Assembly (NCBI RefSeq): GCF_024868665.1 | Contig: NC_079904.1 | Coordinates: 23,833,700-23,897,699, forward strand | Direction: 5' to 3' | Length of the DNA stretch: 64,000 nucleotides | Origin: Triplophysa rosa | Taxonomy: Eukaryota > Chordata > Actinopteri > Cypriniformes > Nemacheilidae | In this document: positions 45,236-57,800 of the stretch, piece after piece | Layout of the letters: each line of letters opens with the position of its first letter | Position numbering within the stretch: the first letter of the stretch is position 1 | Notes under the pieces: model-generated | What the model was told of the DNA's origin: nothing | The model's input: the letters and a program-made list of their open reading frames with translations, nothing else | The model's database searches: none | Translations under genes and position numbers: made by a program

Positions 45236-46030
45236 ATGAACTGGGGATTTCTGGAGAGTGTGTTGAGCGGAGTAAACAAGTATTCGACAGTCGTCGGACG
45301 GGTTTGGCTCTCCGTCCTCTTCGTTTTCCGGATCCTGGTGTTCGTGGCCGCCGCCGAGCAGGTGTGGAAGGATGAGTTCAAAGACTTTGTGTGCAACACT
45401 CAGCAGCCGGGCTGTGAGCAGGTGTGTTTCGACCACTTCTTCCCCATCTCACAGGTGCGTCTGTGGGCCTTGCAGCTAATCATGGTGTCCACTCCGTCGC
45501 TGCTGGTGGCGCTGCACGTGGCCTACAGGGAGCACAGAGAGAGCAAACACAAAAGAAAGCTGTACCGGGACAAGGGCAGCATCGACGGAGGTCTCCTCTT
45601 CACATACATCATGAGTCTGGTCCTCAAAACCTCCTTCGAGGTGGCGACTCTCCTCGCTTTCTATTTTCTGTACAGCGGCTTCAACGTCCCCCGACTGCTC
45701 CGGTGTGAGGAGAGCCCCTGTCCCAACACTGTGGACTGCTACATTTCCAAACCCACAGAGAAAAAGATATTTCTGTATATTATGGGATGTACGTCTATAC
45801 TATGCATCGTGCTGAATGTGGTGGAGATGGTGTATATTGTATCCAAACAGTGCTGGAAGTGCTTCAGTAAGAAGTATGTCCCTGTGAACGCAAGAGTCGG
45901 CTGTCACAGTCCACCTCCTTCCGTGGTGACTCTCGGTTCGGCCGCGCCACACCCGTTATCAGCGTCTAAAGAGGGTGGACTTCATTCTGCACTGGAGGGA
46001 AAGGACAACCCTACGCTTAATGCTGCGTGA
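45236..46030 (+). CDS. gjb7: Beta-type connexin (gap junction protein), likely GJB7/Cx25 ortholog
   Basis: A single 264-residue coding exon is preceded by an acceptor (TTCTGACTTCAG, ending near 45213). The N-terminal helix [24 protein letters not shown] is followed by four membrane segments (about residues 22-40, 75-93, 125-148, 180-202). Extracellular loop 1 has the connexin cysteine pattern Cys-x6-Cys-x3-Cys ([12 protein letters not shown]), and loop 2 has Cys-x4-Cys-x5-Cys ([12 protein letters not shown]). The short cytoplasmic loop indicates the beta group. Six such subunits form a hemichannel, and two docked hemichannels pass ions and small metabolites between cells. The C-terminal tail is longer than in human GJB7 (223 residues). 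The ortholog call rests on position between znf292 and smim8; family membership is certain. Confidence 0.9.
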   Translation: MNWGFLESVLSGVNKYSTVVGRVWLSVLFVFRILVFVAAAEQVWKDEFKDFVCNTQQPGCEQVCFDHFFPISQVRLWALQLIMVSTPSLLVALHVAYREHRESKHKRKLYRDKGSIDGGLLFTYIMSLVLKTSFEVATLLAFYFLYSGFNVPRLLRCEESPCPNTVDCYISKPTEKKIFLYIMGCTSILCIVLNVVEMVYIVSKQCWKCFSKKYVPVNARVGCHSPPPSVVTLGSAAPHPLSASKEGGLHSALEGKDNPTLNAA

Positions 46031-46839
46031 AATATGGACTGTTGGATGTTTTTCTTTTCGGATTGGAATCGGCTTAAAATTCATGTCACTCTCTTCGTAT
46101 AACCAAATCAGACAAAATTAAAAGCTTTATTTCATTCACATTTCTAAAAGAACTAAAAGAACTCAGGTTGGTCAAGTGTTACGTGGGCAATTTCATATTA
46201 TTATTATTTTCTATCAAAACTTGAAATAGAGTGTTTATAACCAATGTATTGAAGCACCTGTTTATAGTCTAAACAAAAGAAAAAAATCAGTTTATACATG
46301 TTTCTATTTAAAAAAAAAGGGAACAATCAGTGATGAAAACCTTTGGTAACAACTTCATTTTGTCATGGTAAATTTCACCATTCACCGTTTATCGAATGCG
46401 AGCACCGGGACTGCAGTTATCTTCCGGTTTGTGTTTGGCTAGCCGCTAGTGTCTAATAACATAACTATTTATATTTTATTTATGTTAATATTAATTTGTA
46501 TTATTATTTTATTGTATTATAATTGTAATTAAATGATTTGTTGAATGTTGATTTTATTAAATAAACAATTTGTTGAATGGGTCCTGTAGTTTGGTCGCAT
46601 TTAAAGAATCCGTACGGTACATTGACATCTAGCGGTTGAGCTTGGTATCACAGACTAAATTCAAAATATTGGAGAGACAAGTTTGGCCAAGTAACGCTTC
46701 TTCTCGGTGTCTTTTGATTGTTATCAGAAATAATCTACAGGAGCTCTATTGTTTGTGAACGTGTACCGGAAGTTAAATTCAGCCCACGAACATGCGCATG
46801 CGCAGTAACATTTGTTTATGTTGTCACTTTGAAAGTCTA

Positions 46840-47445
46840 TATTAAAGGAATGCTTTACCCCAAAACGAAAAGTCTGTCATCATTTACTCCAAACCCGTAT
46901 AAATTTATTTGTTTTGCTGAACTCAAAGGAAGATATTTGGAAGAATGTCAGTTCTCATCCCCCATTTACTGACATAGTATTGAAAATAAATAAATATTTT
47001 GTGAGTTTTTTTTTTTGATGAATTAAATATAAATATATCTTTTAATGACATATATGACATTATATTTACAAATGATTAAACCAAATTGCCTGTTCGTGAC
47101 ATTTGAACGTCGTTTCTTACCTTAAAACCGAAAGTTAACCACTTTTCCTGGAAGGTTTGCATTCGGTAAAAATTAGGTAAAAATATTTTAAATCACATTT
47201 CATGTCCAGTTTTTTTCTCATGTGGCAAGTAGCCGTGTAATAAACAGGATTACGTACAAGCAGCCAACTGTTAGCACCAAATAAACCCTTCAGTGTGATA
47301 CAAGACACTCCACTTCGCGTCCTGATCACAACAGGGATTATTTCTGCCATAACAACTGACTGCCTGGACATTATACCTTACTTGGAACAATCTGAGGGTG
47401 AGTAAAGGATCACAGAATTTTTATTTTTGGGTGAAGAATCATTTA
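46840..47445. repeat. Cyprinid MITE split by about 380 bases
   Basis: The left part (TCTGTCATCATTTACTCC, CTGAACTCAAAGGAAGATA) ends near 47005. The right end (GAGGGTGAGTAAAGGATC, TTTTTATTTTTGGGTGAAG) appears only at about 47385-47445. The intervening DNA is not part of the family and looks inserted. Confidence 0.6.
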
Positions 47446-47984
47446 ATGTTGTAAAGGCTGTTGAGATTATCAGCATCACCTGTGATTTCTTTGCATACCA
47501 GATGTTTACAATGAAAATGATGGGATTTAAACTCCATATTTCTAAATTAACTGGGCAGCCCTGTTCACAAATATAAATAATTGGTCACTTTGTAGAAAAA
47601 CATTTTAAAATAAGTGTTTTACAAGTGGTTTTGTTTGTGTGATAACGTGGTTCAAAGTTTCTACTTTGCATTTGACTTTGTAGATAAAACCTTGTTTTCT
47701 AAAAAAAAAGTCGTATGTGCACAACAAATAAAAAACATCACAGTGCAAATAAGAGAATCTGAATAATTCAATTTTGACAAAAATCTCAGAACATTAATTG
47801 TAAGGCGGAATCATAGAAAAGGACTTGATCACACTGCAAATTTCTCTCCTTTCCAACGAGTGTGCTTAACGTTTGGTTATGGGTTTGAGGTAAGGGTTGG
47901 CTTATGGTGAGTGGTAACGGCACAGTACACATGTTAATTCAGTGAAAGTACTTTAAGTGTATTTACAACTAATACAGAACACTC

Positions 47985-48255
47985 AGGTGAAAAAAAAGTG
48001 TACTATAATACATTTAAATGCACTTAAAGTGCTCTGTTTTCACGCACTAATCTTACTCTTAATATACAAAAAAAAAATGTTAAGAACCTAAGTATACTCA
48101 ACTGTGATATTTTGAGACATCATGAATAGAAGTAAAAAAAAAAACATTTTTAGTATATTATGTAAAAATTATTGAGTGGCAAAAGAGCACTTTGAGTGCA
48201 TTATGGAAATAAACTAAATGAAGTGTACTTAATGCATTTGTTTTACCAGGGCACA
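47985..48255. repeat. Probable inverted-repeat element
   Basis: The left side has GTGTACTATAATACATTTAA and the right side AAGTGTACTTAATGCATTTG. Both edges and the interior carry AAGTGTACTT/AAGTGCACTT-like words in both orientations. The ends are approximate. Confidence 0.4.
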
Positions 48256-48833
48256 CAATACACACATAAAACTCATGTCCTGGGTTCCTGCTGACATTGC
48301 AATGAAAAAAGAGACCAAAACCGAGTACCAAAAAGCAAGCTGTATTAAATCGGTTGCCACTGATTAACATACGGACTGCTGGTGGCAGTAGTTGATCAAA
48401 GAACCAGACACAACATTATTGACAAATTTCAGATTTACAGGGTGAACGGGACCAAAACGGTTACGAATTATACACGGCACATGACATCAGAACTGAACCA
48501 CTTTCAGCTGGATAGAAAAAGTCCAATGGAATATTACAAAGTCTATCCAAAACTCAATAAAGAACAAAATCAACTTCCCAAATCAAGGCAACAAAATGTG
48601 CTGATCACTTTTATCTAAGGACATACATGCTTTAGAGGTATTTCATTATCTACTGCAACTATAAAGTCAGCCTATAACATAGTCATAACACAGTCATGAG
48701 TAATAAACATACTGGGGACCATTAAGATACCGGGCATGTAGTGTTTATCTTCAAATGCAGCTACAACCGTTCAGCATTCATTTCTTTCTGGGCATCAGTT
48801 TGCAGTCGTCATTCTTATCCTGAGTTCAATAAA

Positions 48834-51800
48834 TTAATTTTCTTTTTCAAGGATCACCGTGGGTCTCATTTCATGAAGCTGCTTGAGAAGAAGCTCCAAG
48901 ACGCCAGAGAACACTTTCTGCACCTCAAACGTGATGTTGCTGAGAGAGGTCAACTTGTGGGGATTTTTAAATTCCACAAGTTTCAGGACGTCCCGCGAAG
49001 GCATTTCTGCATCCGCTCTTTTGCACACGATCGTGGCGGTCTTTAGTTGGAAAGCTGCCGTCCGTTTACGTGAACCTCCGTTCATCTGTTCCGCTGCCTT
49101 TCTCTTGGATGTCCGTGATTCCTCGAGAAACTGAAGAAAGGACACCTCAAATCCCATGGGCTTGAACGAATTTAATGGCGTGTTCTGATCAGAGACGTCT
49201 TCCTGGGTCATAGTGCTGGAGGACGTGGAATCCGAGTTTAAATCCACATAACTGACTGTGCAACTCCTTGGAGTCCGCAGTCTCGTCGTCCTATTCTGTC
49301 CCGATGATGTCCTGACTATCTCACCCTTCCGTGGACGTCCCCTCCGGCGTTTAACCACTACGGAGATCTCTGAACACGTGTCCGTGGAAGGCTTGCTATC
49401 GGACAGATCGGGATCCTCTGTGCTTTCTTTCTCAGACGTGGGTTTTGAGAACTCGGACTCGCTCGGCTCGGGCTCAGCGACTTCGTCGTTGTCAGACGTC
49501 TCGACTGAACTTTCCTCCGACTTATCAGTGTCATCACTTCTGGATGCGATACGTTTATATCTGGAGCGGGGTAACTTTTTACAGTGGATAAAGTTGCTTC
49601 TCTGTTCTTCTAGGTACTGTTTTGGAAGACCATGCTGGAGGTAATGTTTCATTATATTTCGCTCTGACCCGGTCACCGTTTCACAACCCTTTATCATACA
49701 AGCGTACTGCAGCTGTAATCGTTTGGTGCACATCGCCGAGGCTTCTTCTTGGGTTTTCAAAATGGGTTTCCCATATTTGGTCCAGTTGTTTTTCGTGGTT
49801 TTGTTCTTCTTCGGACATGCCTTTTTAATTGTTTTCTTGTTTGTTTCTCGGTTTTCTTTCTCGACGACATCAGCAGTATCATCATATTTCTTAGGACGAC
49901 CGAGTTTACCGCCCCTGCTGCCTTCCCGTGGATTCATGAGCAGCCGTTTGTAAACGTCGTGGTGTTTCTTCATGGTGTGCCGCAGTAGATTGGAGCGCGT
50001 GCTGTAAGCGCATTCGCAACCCTCCACCTGACATCTGAACATGCCCTCCACTGGCTCCACTTTAGAGATTTTGATATCTTTATGCTCTTTATCCACATGA
50101 TTAATGTACTTCCAGAATCCTGTAAACATCTCCGAGCAGTCGGGTTGATCACACTGAAACCTGCCCAGGTTGATGCTGCACATCATGGCACCAGCTTTCT
50201 CAAGGGGTAACTTGTGTGGCTGAAGGTAGTGCTGGAGCAAGTCCGGAACTGTCTGGAAAATGCAAGAACAGTCTTTGACTTGACACCTGAACTCATCCAC
50301 CTCTTTGATCTCACCATCCAGTTTATCCTCGGTCTCCTCGTTCTTCTCTTTATCCTCTGTCTCTTCGTCGTTCTGCTCATCTTGATTGTTGACCTCAAAT
50401 TTAGGCAGAGCAGACTGATGCACCGCTTTATAATGCAAGATCAGATTGTGTTGAATAGTAAAAGCTGCCACGCAGCCATGATGAACGCAACGATACGGTC
50501 TGTAAGGACTAAAGCTATCGTCCGTCTCAGTTTTTTTCTCTTTCGGTTTCTTGGGAGATTCTTTTGGCTTTGGCGGTCGGGGCTTGCCAGGCTTGGGCTT
50601 TTTATCCAGGGGCTGGTTTTCTATCTGTACCTGTGCTGATGGATTTTGGGTTAAGGGAGGCGTAGGCAGAAGTTCTTTGAGCGGGGACCCATTGGACTGT
50701 CCGGGAAACCACGTCTTCGGATGCTGATCGACTCTTGGAGTCGTATGAACAGATACAATGACTGATGGCTTTATGGGTGTTTGACTTTCCAAAAGTAAAG
50801 CCTGTTTTGCTATTCCAGGATTTTTTTTTGCTATTCCAGGATTTTTGCTTTGAGGAACAACAGCAGACTGCTGGACAAGCGATGGAGTGATGCATGTTTT
50901 TTTCATGATATTGGCTTCTAATGTCCCTGATCTACCTACTTGTTGTTGTTGACTTGCATGTGTCATGTTTTTGACTTGACTGGACACATCTGGCATTGGG
51001 CAAGGGCTCCCGCCATCGCTCTCCACCAACCTCTGATTAGATTGACGCTTAGTTTTCAATTTCCTCATGTCTTCCTGTGAGAAGTTATGAATAGTCAGAT
51101 AATGGGCTCTGAGGTTGGAGTTGCGTGTGAACGCCTTGTTACATATCTGACAGCTGAAAGGGGAGACGTTACATTGATCTTTTACCTGAGCAAGCATGTC
51201 GTCCGTGTAATTGTGCAGTTTGATAAGATGTTTAAAAAGAGCATCTTTTGTCATTGCTCTGTAAGTACAACCGTTTGCGTCACATGCAAATGGTTTCTCG
51301 TAACTCGACATCTCTATGGCGGAATCATTGGACTCTGGTTTATTGGGTTTTACATCACTCATTTTAGGTTGGTCCACAGTTCTGGTATCTTCAGTGATTT
51401 CTCTGTCTAGGTCAAGTTTCTCAAAAAATTTTTGGATTACCAACATTTCATCCGGGATGGCTGTGGTCATATCGTTAATCTCATTCATATCATGTCCTAA
51501 AGACATGGATGAATTGGTATGAGATAAGTCCTCATTTAGAATGGCGTCCCCCAACTGCAAAACAGTCTCAGCAGAAGTCCCAGCAGCGTTCCATTGCTGC
51601 TCACCTTGAGTTTGGGTACACTGTGTCTCCCTAGTCACAGGACTTGCTACAGAAATTTGTGAGCAGGAACTATCAATGCTCGAGCCACGGGGCAGATTGC
51701 TTATTTTGTGAAGGTCTCCTGCCAATATCTGTTCACGCAGTCTTTCTTTGACGCTCTTTTCAGACACCAAATTCTGAGCGAGACTTTCCATGGCTGCCAG

Positions 51801-54800
51801 AAGACCATCATTCGATATCACGCTTGCGTTGCTGATGGTTGGTTTTTCTGTGGTCTCCATTTTATTTACAGTTTCAGCTTGAAGAATTTGACTGACGTGA
51901 CCTGAAGAACCACTACTCAGGGTGGATGCCGAGTGGTCTTCAGCCAACAACTGAGAAAGAAGAGGATCACTAAGACCATCTGTAAAAAGTGGATTGGAGC
52001 TGTCAGGGTAACTGGGTTGTAGCTGATGTTTCACACTATCAGTGTGCTGTATTACGCTAGTTTCTGACATTCGATTGTTTTGAGTATATCCACCACAGGC
52101 ATTTGGAAGCTGTTCTTGTCCAGAGCTCACACACACATTTGACGAGTTCTGCTTGAACCCTTCCTCCATCTGTTTATCACTGCTAGCATACGTGGAGCCA
52201 TTAGCTTGAGGATAAGTGACATTGGGAAACAATTTCGGATCAAGAGGACCTCTTATCGGCGGGTGCACAGGGATTGGCAGGTTCACGTATGAAGGAGGTG
52301 TTGGATGAGGCGAGTTGAGAAGATCAAGAAAGGAGCTGGGAAGGTCTGCCGTCAGGTCAGCTTCATCGAATGGTTTGCAATGAACACGCTTGGACAAGTG
52401 CCCACCAAGAGATTTAGGACTCTGAAATTCTCGATAACACCTGCAACAAATAAACTTGCCGTCTTTAATGATAGCAGGCCATTTTGTTCTTCTGCTTCGT
52501 TTGACTTTTTTGTCCCCATCGTTTGACACACTCCCAGTGTTATTCCGAGGAGCCGGAGAACTCTCATTTGATGGGGCACTTATGTTGCTCGAAAGAGGGA
52601 AATCTAAATTCGGTTCTGTCTTCAAGCTCACTGCACACTCGGTGTGGGGTACAGATGAGAATGAACCGTCACTTTGTTGTTGAGAGTAGGAGCACACTAA
52701 GGGATCTTTAGGAATTGAACCGCTTAAACTGTCAGCATAAGGGGGCAACAGAGTCATCTGAGCAGATGACAAATTTGGATCTGCTACAGAATTAACAGCT
52801 TCCATCATATTAGAACTCGTGACTTGTTGAGGTGGATTAATGTTGCCAAGTGAATGCAAACTGTCACCATTTAGCTTTTGAACACTGTCCAATAGGGCAG
52901 GTGCGGGTGGATTATTAGGATGTAGAGTAGAATAGCTCATTCCTCTATGTTGGGCACCTTCAGTAGATGCTGTGTTCAGATGAGGAGTGAAATGACTGCC
53001 TGAAAGGGTGTTCATGTTTGGAGTCATTTCCTGAGAATGACACGTCTGTTGTTGGAGGGCTGAATTGTGCCTGGGGTCCCACAAGTGACCTGTTGCCATG
53101 TGAGACTGATTTGTACCAAGTTGAGAGATCACAATGGGATCCAATATATTTTCCATATGACTGGTTTGAATATGGCCTGTAGGAGCAGTTACGTGAGGGG
53201 CGACAGACGGAAAGCCGGAGTTGATACAGTTTGTTGAGTAGGCATTGGATTGGGCATGAGGGTTCTGTGGTTGAACAGCAGGAGCGGGAACTTTTTGAGC
53301 CAACTGGTCTTGTCGACTTGAATTGAGACTTCCTTTTTTAGAAACAGTTCGGAGTGTGGATGGCATTGCCATTTTATTCTTTTTTGCTAGTTTCCACTGC
53401 GTGTAAAAATCAGGATGAACAGCTTTCATGTGTTTGGTTACGCTCCTGTAAGAGCTGTAGTCCCGAGTACATGAATCGAAAAGACATTTGTGTCTCTCTT
53501 TCACCACTTGGGTAGAGTTGTTTGTGTTTACCGATTGCACAGACTTGTTCTCACACGCTTGTCCATTATTTGGCAAGGGAGCTATTTGACGATTAAGTGT
53601 CTGTGAAATAGCTGGAACCATTTGACCCAATGACACAAGAGGGGTTGCATTGTGGGAACCATGCGTTGGAGACGTCATGGTACTATTATACATGCTGGAA
53701 TACTGCGTCTGAACCTGACCTAAAGGATTAGGAGTGTATTGTCCATATACTCCATTGGTATTGTTGTATAAAGGAGCCTTAGCAGAATCTGTCGTCTGAA
53801 GTTGACCGTTCAAAGCATCAGTTGCTGGAACAGGTAGAAAGTCCTCTAATACACTCTGGTATGAAGACGTAGAGGGCATGGGATCTGAATCACTCATCAA
53901 GGCTTCCAGCAGAGATTCCTCTGGTCCGATTTGACTCAAGTGAGACATGTGAGTGCTCATGGCTGTCTGCGTCAGGTGGTCATTCGTTTGAGGGATTGGA
54001 TGATGGATGGGAGTTTGAGGTTGACCTGTTTCAGGATGGACACACTCTTGAGTGGACATTTCCAACATACTATTAAGCATATTGTTTACAGAATGCTTTA
54101 CTACCAGCATGCTCGATGGACGATCCACTGGAGGATTTGTGCTGTTGGCTTGTGTGGCCGAGAGAGGGTCTGAATGAACAGAACTCTGATGCGTTTCATT
54201 CGATTGGTCTTCATGAGGTTCAGTTGGCAGGCCGTCAGAGCTCGGGACCTCTGCTTTTGTGACGTGACTCTCTACGTGGAGATCTAACTCAGTCTGACAA
54301 CGAAACACTTTACCACAGTCTGGTGCTTTGCAGGTAAATGTTTTGTAATGCTGTGCCTCATGGTCGTACAGTTTGTAGGCTTCTTGAAAAATCTTGCGAC
54401 AACCTGGAAACATACACCTTGCCTTGAATGCCAGGTGCTCTTTCTTATGTACAATGAGTTCAGCATTAGAGTCAAAACTGGCTTTGCAATTGAGCTGTAT
54501 GCAAATATAGGGTTTAGTTCCACAGTGGACCTGTAGGTGATCATTTAGGTGGTCAACGCTGACAAACTGACGACGGCAATACTGGCACACTACCTTTGTG
54601 CTCTGCATTTCAAGGAAGCGCTTTGCTTCTTCGTTGTCCCCATGATCTTTCACGTGAGCAATGAGATTACGGAAATATTTGAATCCCCTTCTGCAGCTTT
54701 GAACTGGGCAAATGCTCCCTTCGCTGCCTTCCTTGACGTCCAAGGGCTCTTTGTCATTGGCGTGTCCGTTAAAAAGTTTGTCGGAGTCCCCGTTGCAGTT

Positions 54801-57800
54801 GTTTTTTGTCTTGGCCTTGCTCATCTGATTTTCGCCACTTTTAGCTTTCAGAGCAGCTATGACAGGAGCAGCGGTTTTTGGGTTGGCTAATTTCTTACTA
54901 GTATTCATTGCGGCGAGACGTTCTTTGCACGAAAGTTTCACGTGCAATGCGACGTGCGGTTCGAGAATCTCTTTTGTATCAAAAGTCTCTAAACATATTG
55001 GGCAGCTGTAGAATCCATCTTTAAAGTGAGTCTGTGCGTGTCGCACAATTCGGTGACCAAGAAACTCCTTATCGCACAAAACGCAATACTGCATGTAAGC
55101 CTGCCAATTTCTGAACCTCGCTGAAACAAAGCCTTTTTCTCTCAACTTTTTCATCTCTCTGTTCTTCTGCCTCTGATCTGCGATTTCATTTAATTCATTC
55201 GTTGCCTCCACAAAGCACTGAGACACATCCTTAAAATCCTCAGAAAACATGTTCGCATCTTCTTCTGAACCCTCAGGGTCTCCATCATTCAGTTCATCAA
55301 TGGAGGACACAATAGAAGCCTCCTCTCCCATAAGACCCAAACAGTGGCGCTTTAATGTCTTCCAGTCCCAAAACTCAGGATCGAAGGGCCACTGGGTTTT
55401 GAGAACTAAAATCAGCTCACAACGCAGCGAGTTCGGTACTGGTAGATCTTTCTCCTCCAGCTTCTGGTCCGGCTCGTTGTAAAGAGTTTCCACCGCATAG
55501 TAGGAGTCTACCGTTGGCTCCAGAAGAAACTCTGTCAGCTGGCAGGACCTTTTCACCTCCAGGTCCGAGGGTAAGAGACAGGAAATGGTTTTGCAGACCG
55601 TGGCCTTGGTGCTTCCTTCACACGATTCCAATCGGAGAGCTCGTATACACATATCAATGCAAGTGGAAAGCCCAACTTTATCCATCTAGAGATTGGGAAA
55701 AAAGGAACGTTTAGTATTTTAAAGACATCTGTAAAATAATTACATGAAACGAGAGCTTAGGGAAGATTCACCTCCGACTGAATGACTTTAATGAAAAAGA
55801 GTAGATGGAACACAGTTTTGGACAGAAGTGACATTTGACGGCATCGGTCCAAAAAGCCTTGCTCTGAAGGTTCTAATCGCTTAAGAAGTTTTCCCCAAAA
55901 CAGAGTCAGCTCCCTGCCAAGAGATCACACATCAACTTTCAATGAAATCATTCACAAAATAAATATACTTATAGCAAGGCGTATTTTGTTAATTAGCAAT
56001 GGTAACTTTTCGTAACGTACCAAGCACAGTAAGAATCCTCTTGAAGAATCTGACGGGTCAAAAAACCTGAGCATAAAGTAAATGCGGCTTTCTCATCGCC
56101 GTCCGCCTCAAGGTTGCAAATCATCTCTAAAGCATCACGACAGTCCACTCTTGCCAGCTGAAGAGAAAAAATGTTGAAAAAAAAAACATTTAAAAAACAT
56201 TTTAATTCCCTTTGAAGTATGAAAATCTAGTTTCAAGAGCCCACTGACAATAACCCTCAGAAAGTTCAAGTTTAAAGTCATACCTTTTTATTCAAGTGGC
56301 ATATATTTTGAAGGACTGCTTTATAGCAAAAGCAGAATGACAAGATGCAAACGAAAAGTTTATCAAAGTTTATGGTTCGCTGTCTCACCTCTTCCATCAC
56401 AATTTCCTGTGGAGCGATGCTGCACAAACAAACTAGGTATGTTTGCTTAAAGTGCCCCTGTTCTTCAAACTCGGAGAAGTCGGCACAGGTCTTGGCCAGC
56501 ACTGCGGCCTGCTCGATATAGCTCTCCTTCATAAGGTGCTTGACTCGCATCTTAAGAAGTGTTGGTCCTTCCTGAGTGAGGAACTCGTGAACTGTAGAAA
56601 TGAAAGAAGAACATTAGACTGTTCTTCACACAGAGCTCAAGAGGAAAGAGGAAAGACAACAACACCTCTCTCCTGCGGTGGCGTGTCGTTTTTAAGGATA
56701 CTCTGCAGCGTTGGATTGGTCCACATCCCTTGTTCTTGTGAGATGGTGTAGAGCATCCTCAGCTGAGAGATTCCTTTCTCCTGTACCAGAGAATGAGCAA
56801 TCTACACAGAAATAGCAGCCCATAATATAGTCATTACCATACAGTTCTAGAAGCTTCCATTGATTTTTGTCAAATACATTTTGTCAATGTGAAGGACCAT
56901 AAATCTATCAAACGCAAATTCTGATTTACCTGGACAGATGACCTAAACCTGTCCCACAATGCATCTGGGACATTCTGGTGCAGAGAAATCAGCAACTCTA
57001 CACAACTCCTAAAGAAGGCAAAATAAATCACGGGTTACAAAGCAAAAAACAGATAGAAGACAGAAAGAAATGAAAAAGATAAAGTATTTTTAAAGAAATG
57101 CATACTTACAGTGAGAGCCTTTCAAGCACGACAGGCACCTTTTCACACTGTGCTGAAAGACACGAGGACACCTGTGCAAAGCTGAGCAGGGCCATGATGT
57201 ACACCTCCAGTACTGGTAACGGGTCCTCCTCCATCTTCCACAGACTGGCATACTCCACCAAAGTCTGAAAAAACACAAGCACAGGGCCGATTCTTCATTA
57301 AAAACAGCTGAGAAATTATTTTAAAAAATTCACTGCCAGTTTATTTAAATTAGGGCTGGGCGATTTGGCAAAAAAATCTCATCTAGATTTTTTCAGAATG
57401 TTTGACCGACTCGCGATGTCGATTTCGATTTTTTTAAATGTTTAACTAGTCAACTTAAAAACAATTACAACGTGTTTCAGGTAACATTCTTTTTAATAAC
57501 CACCTGGTTAACCCCATCATGAAGTGATCATATAAGAAATGACTTGTTATCTGTTAAATATCCTCGCAAAAAATATGCATTAAATATTGCACAAACTTAA
57601 CCCAAACATATCTTTCATGTTCAGACAATATAAAATAAGATAAATGCTAAATATTTCTTGGTCAGAGATAGACATTCAATTTTGAAGGTGAACCAAAAGA
57701 GGCAAGGCAACCTTACTACACAGATGTGAAGGGTTATTTAACCGTAATCATAAGATTTGTGCACTTTAATGCCCTTAGAATCTTACATATGCTTCTTTCG

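Larger units (their letters stand above)
46080..48800. other. Gene-free interval between gjb7 and znf292
   Basis: Contains a split MITE (46840-47445) and a probable inverted-repeat element at 47985-48255. An ATTAAA at about 46117 and AATAAA at about 46560 could end the connexin transcript. I see no other exon. Confidence 0.45.

Noticed and set aside
48883..55714. Numerous + strand frames opposite znf292
   Set aside because: They are shadows of the 6.85-kb coding exon on the - strand.
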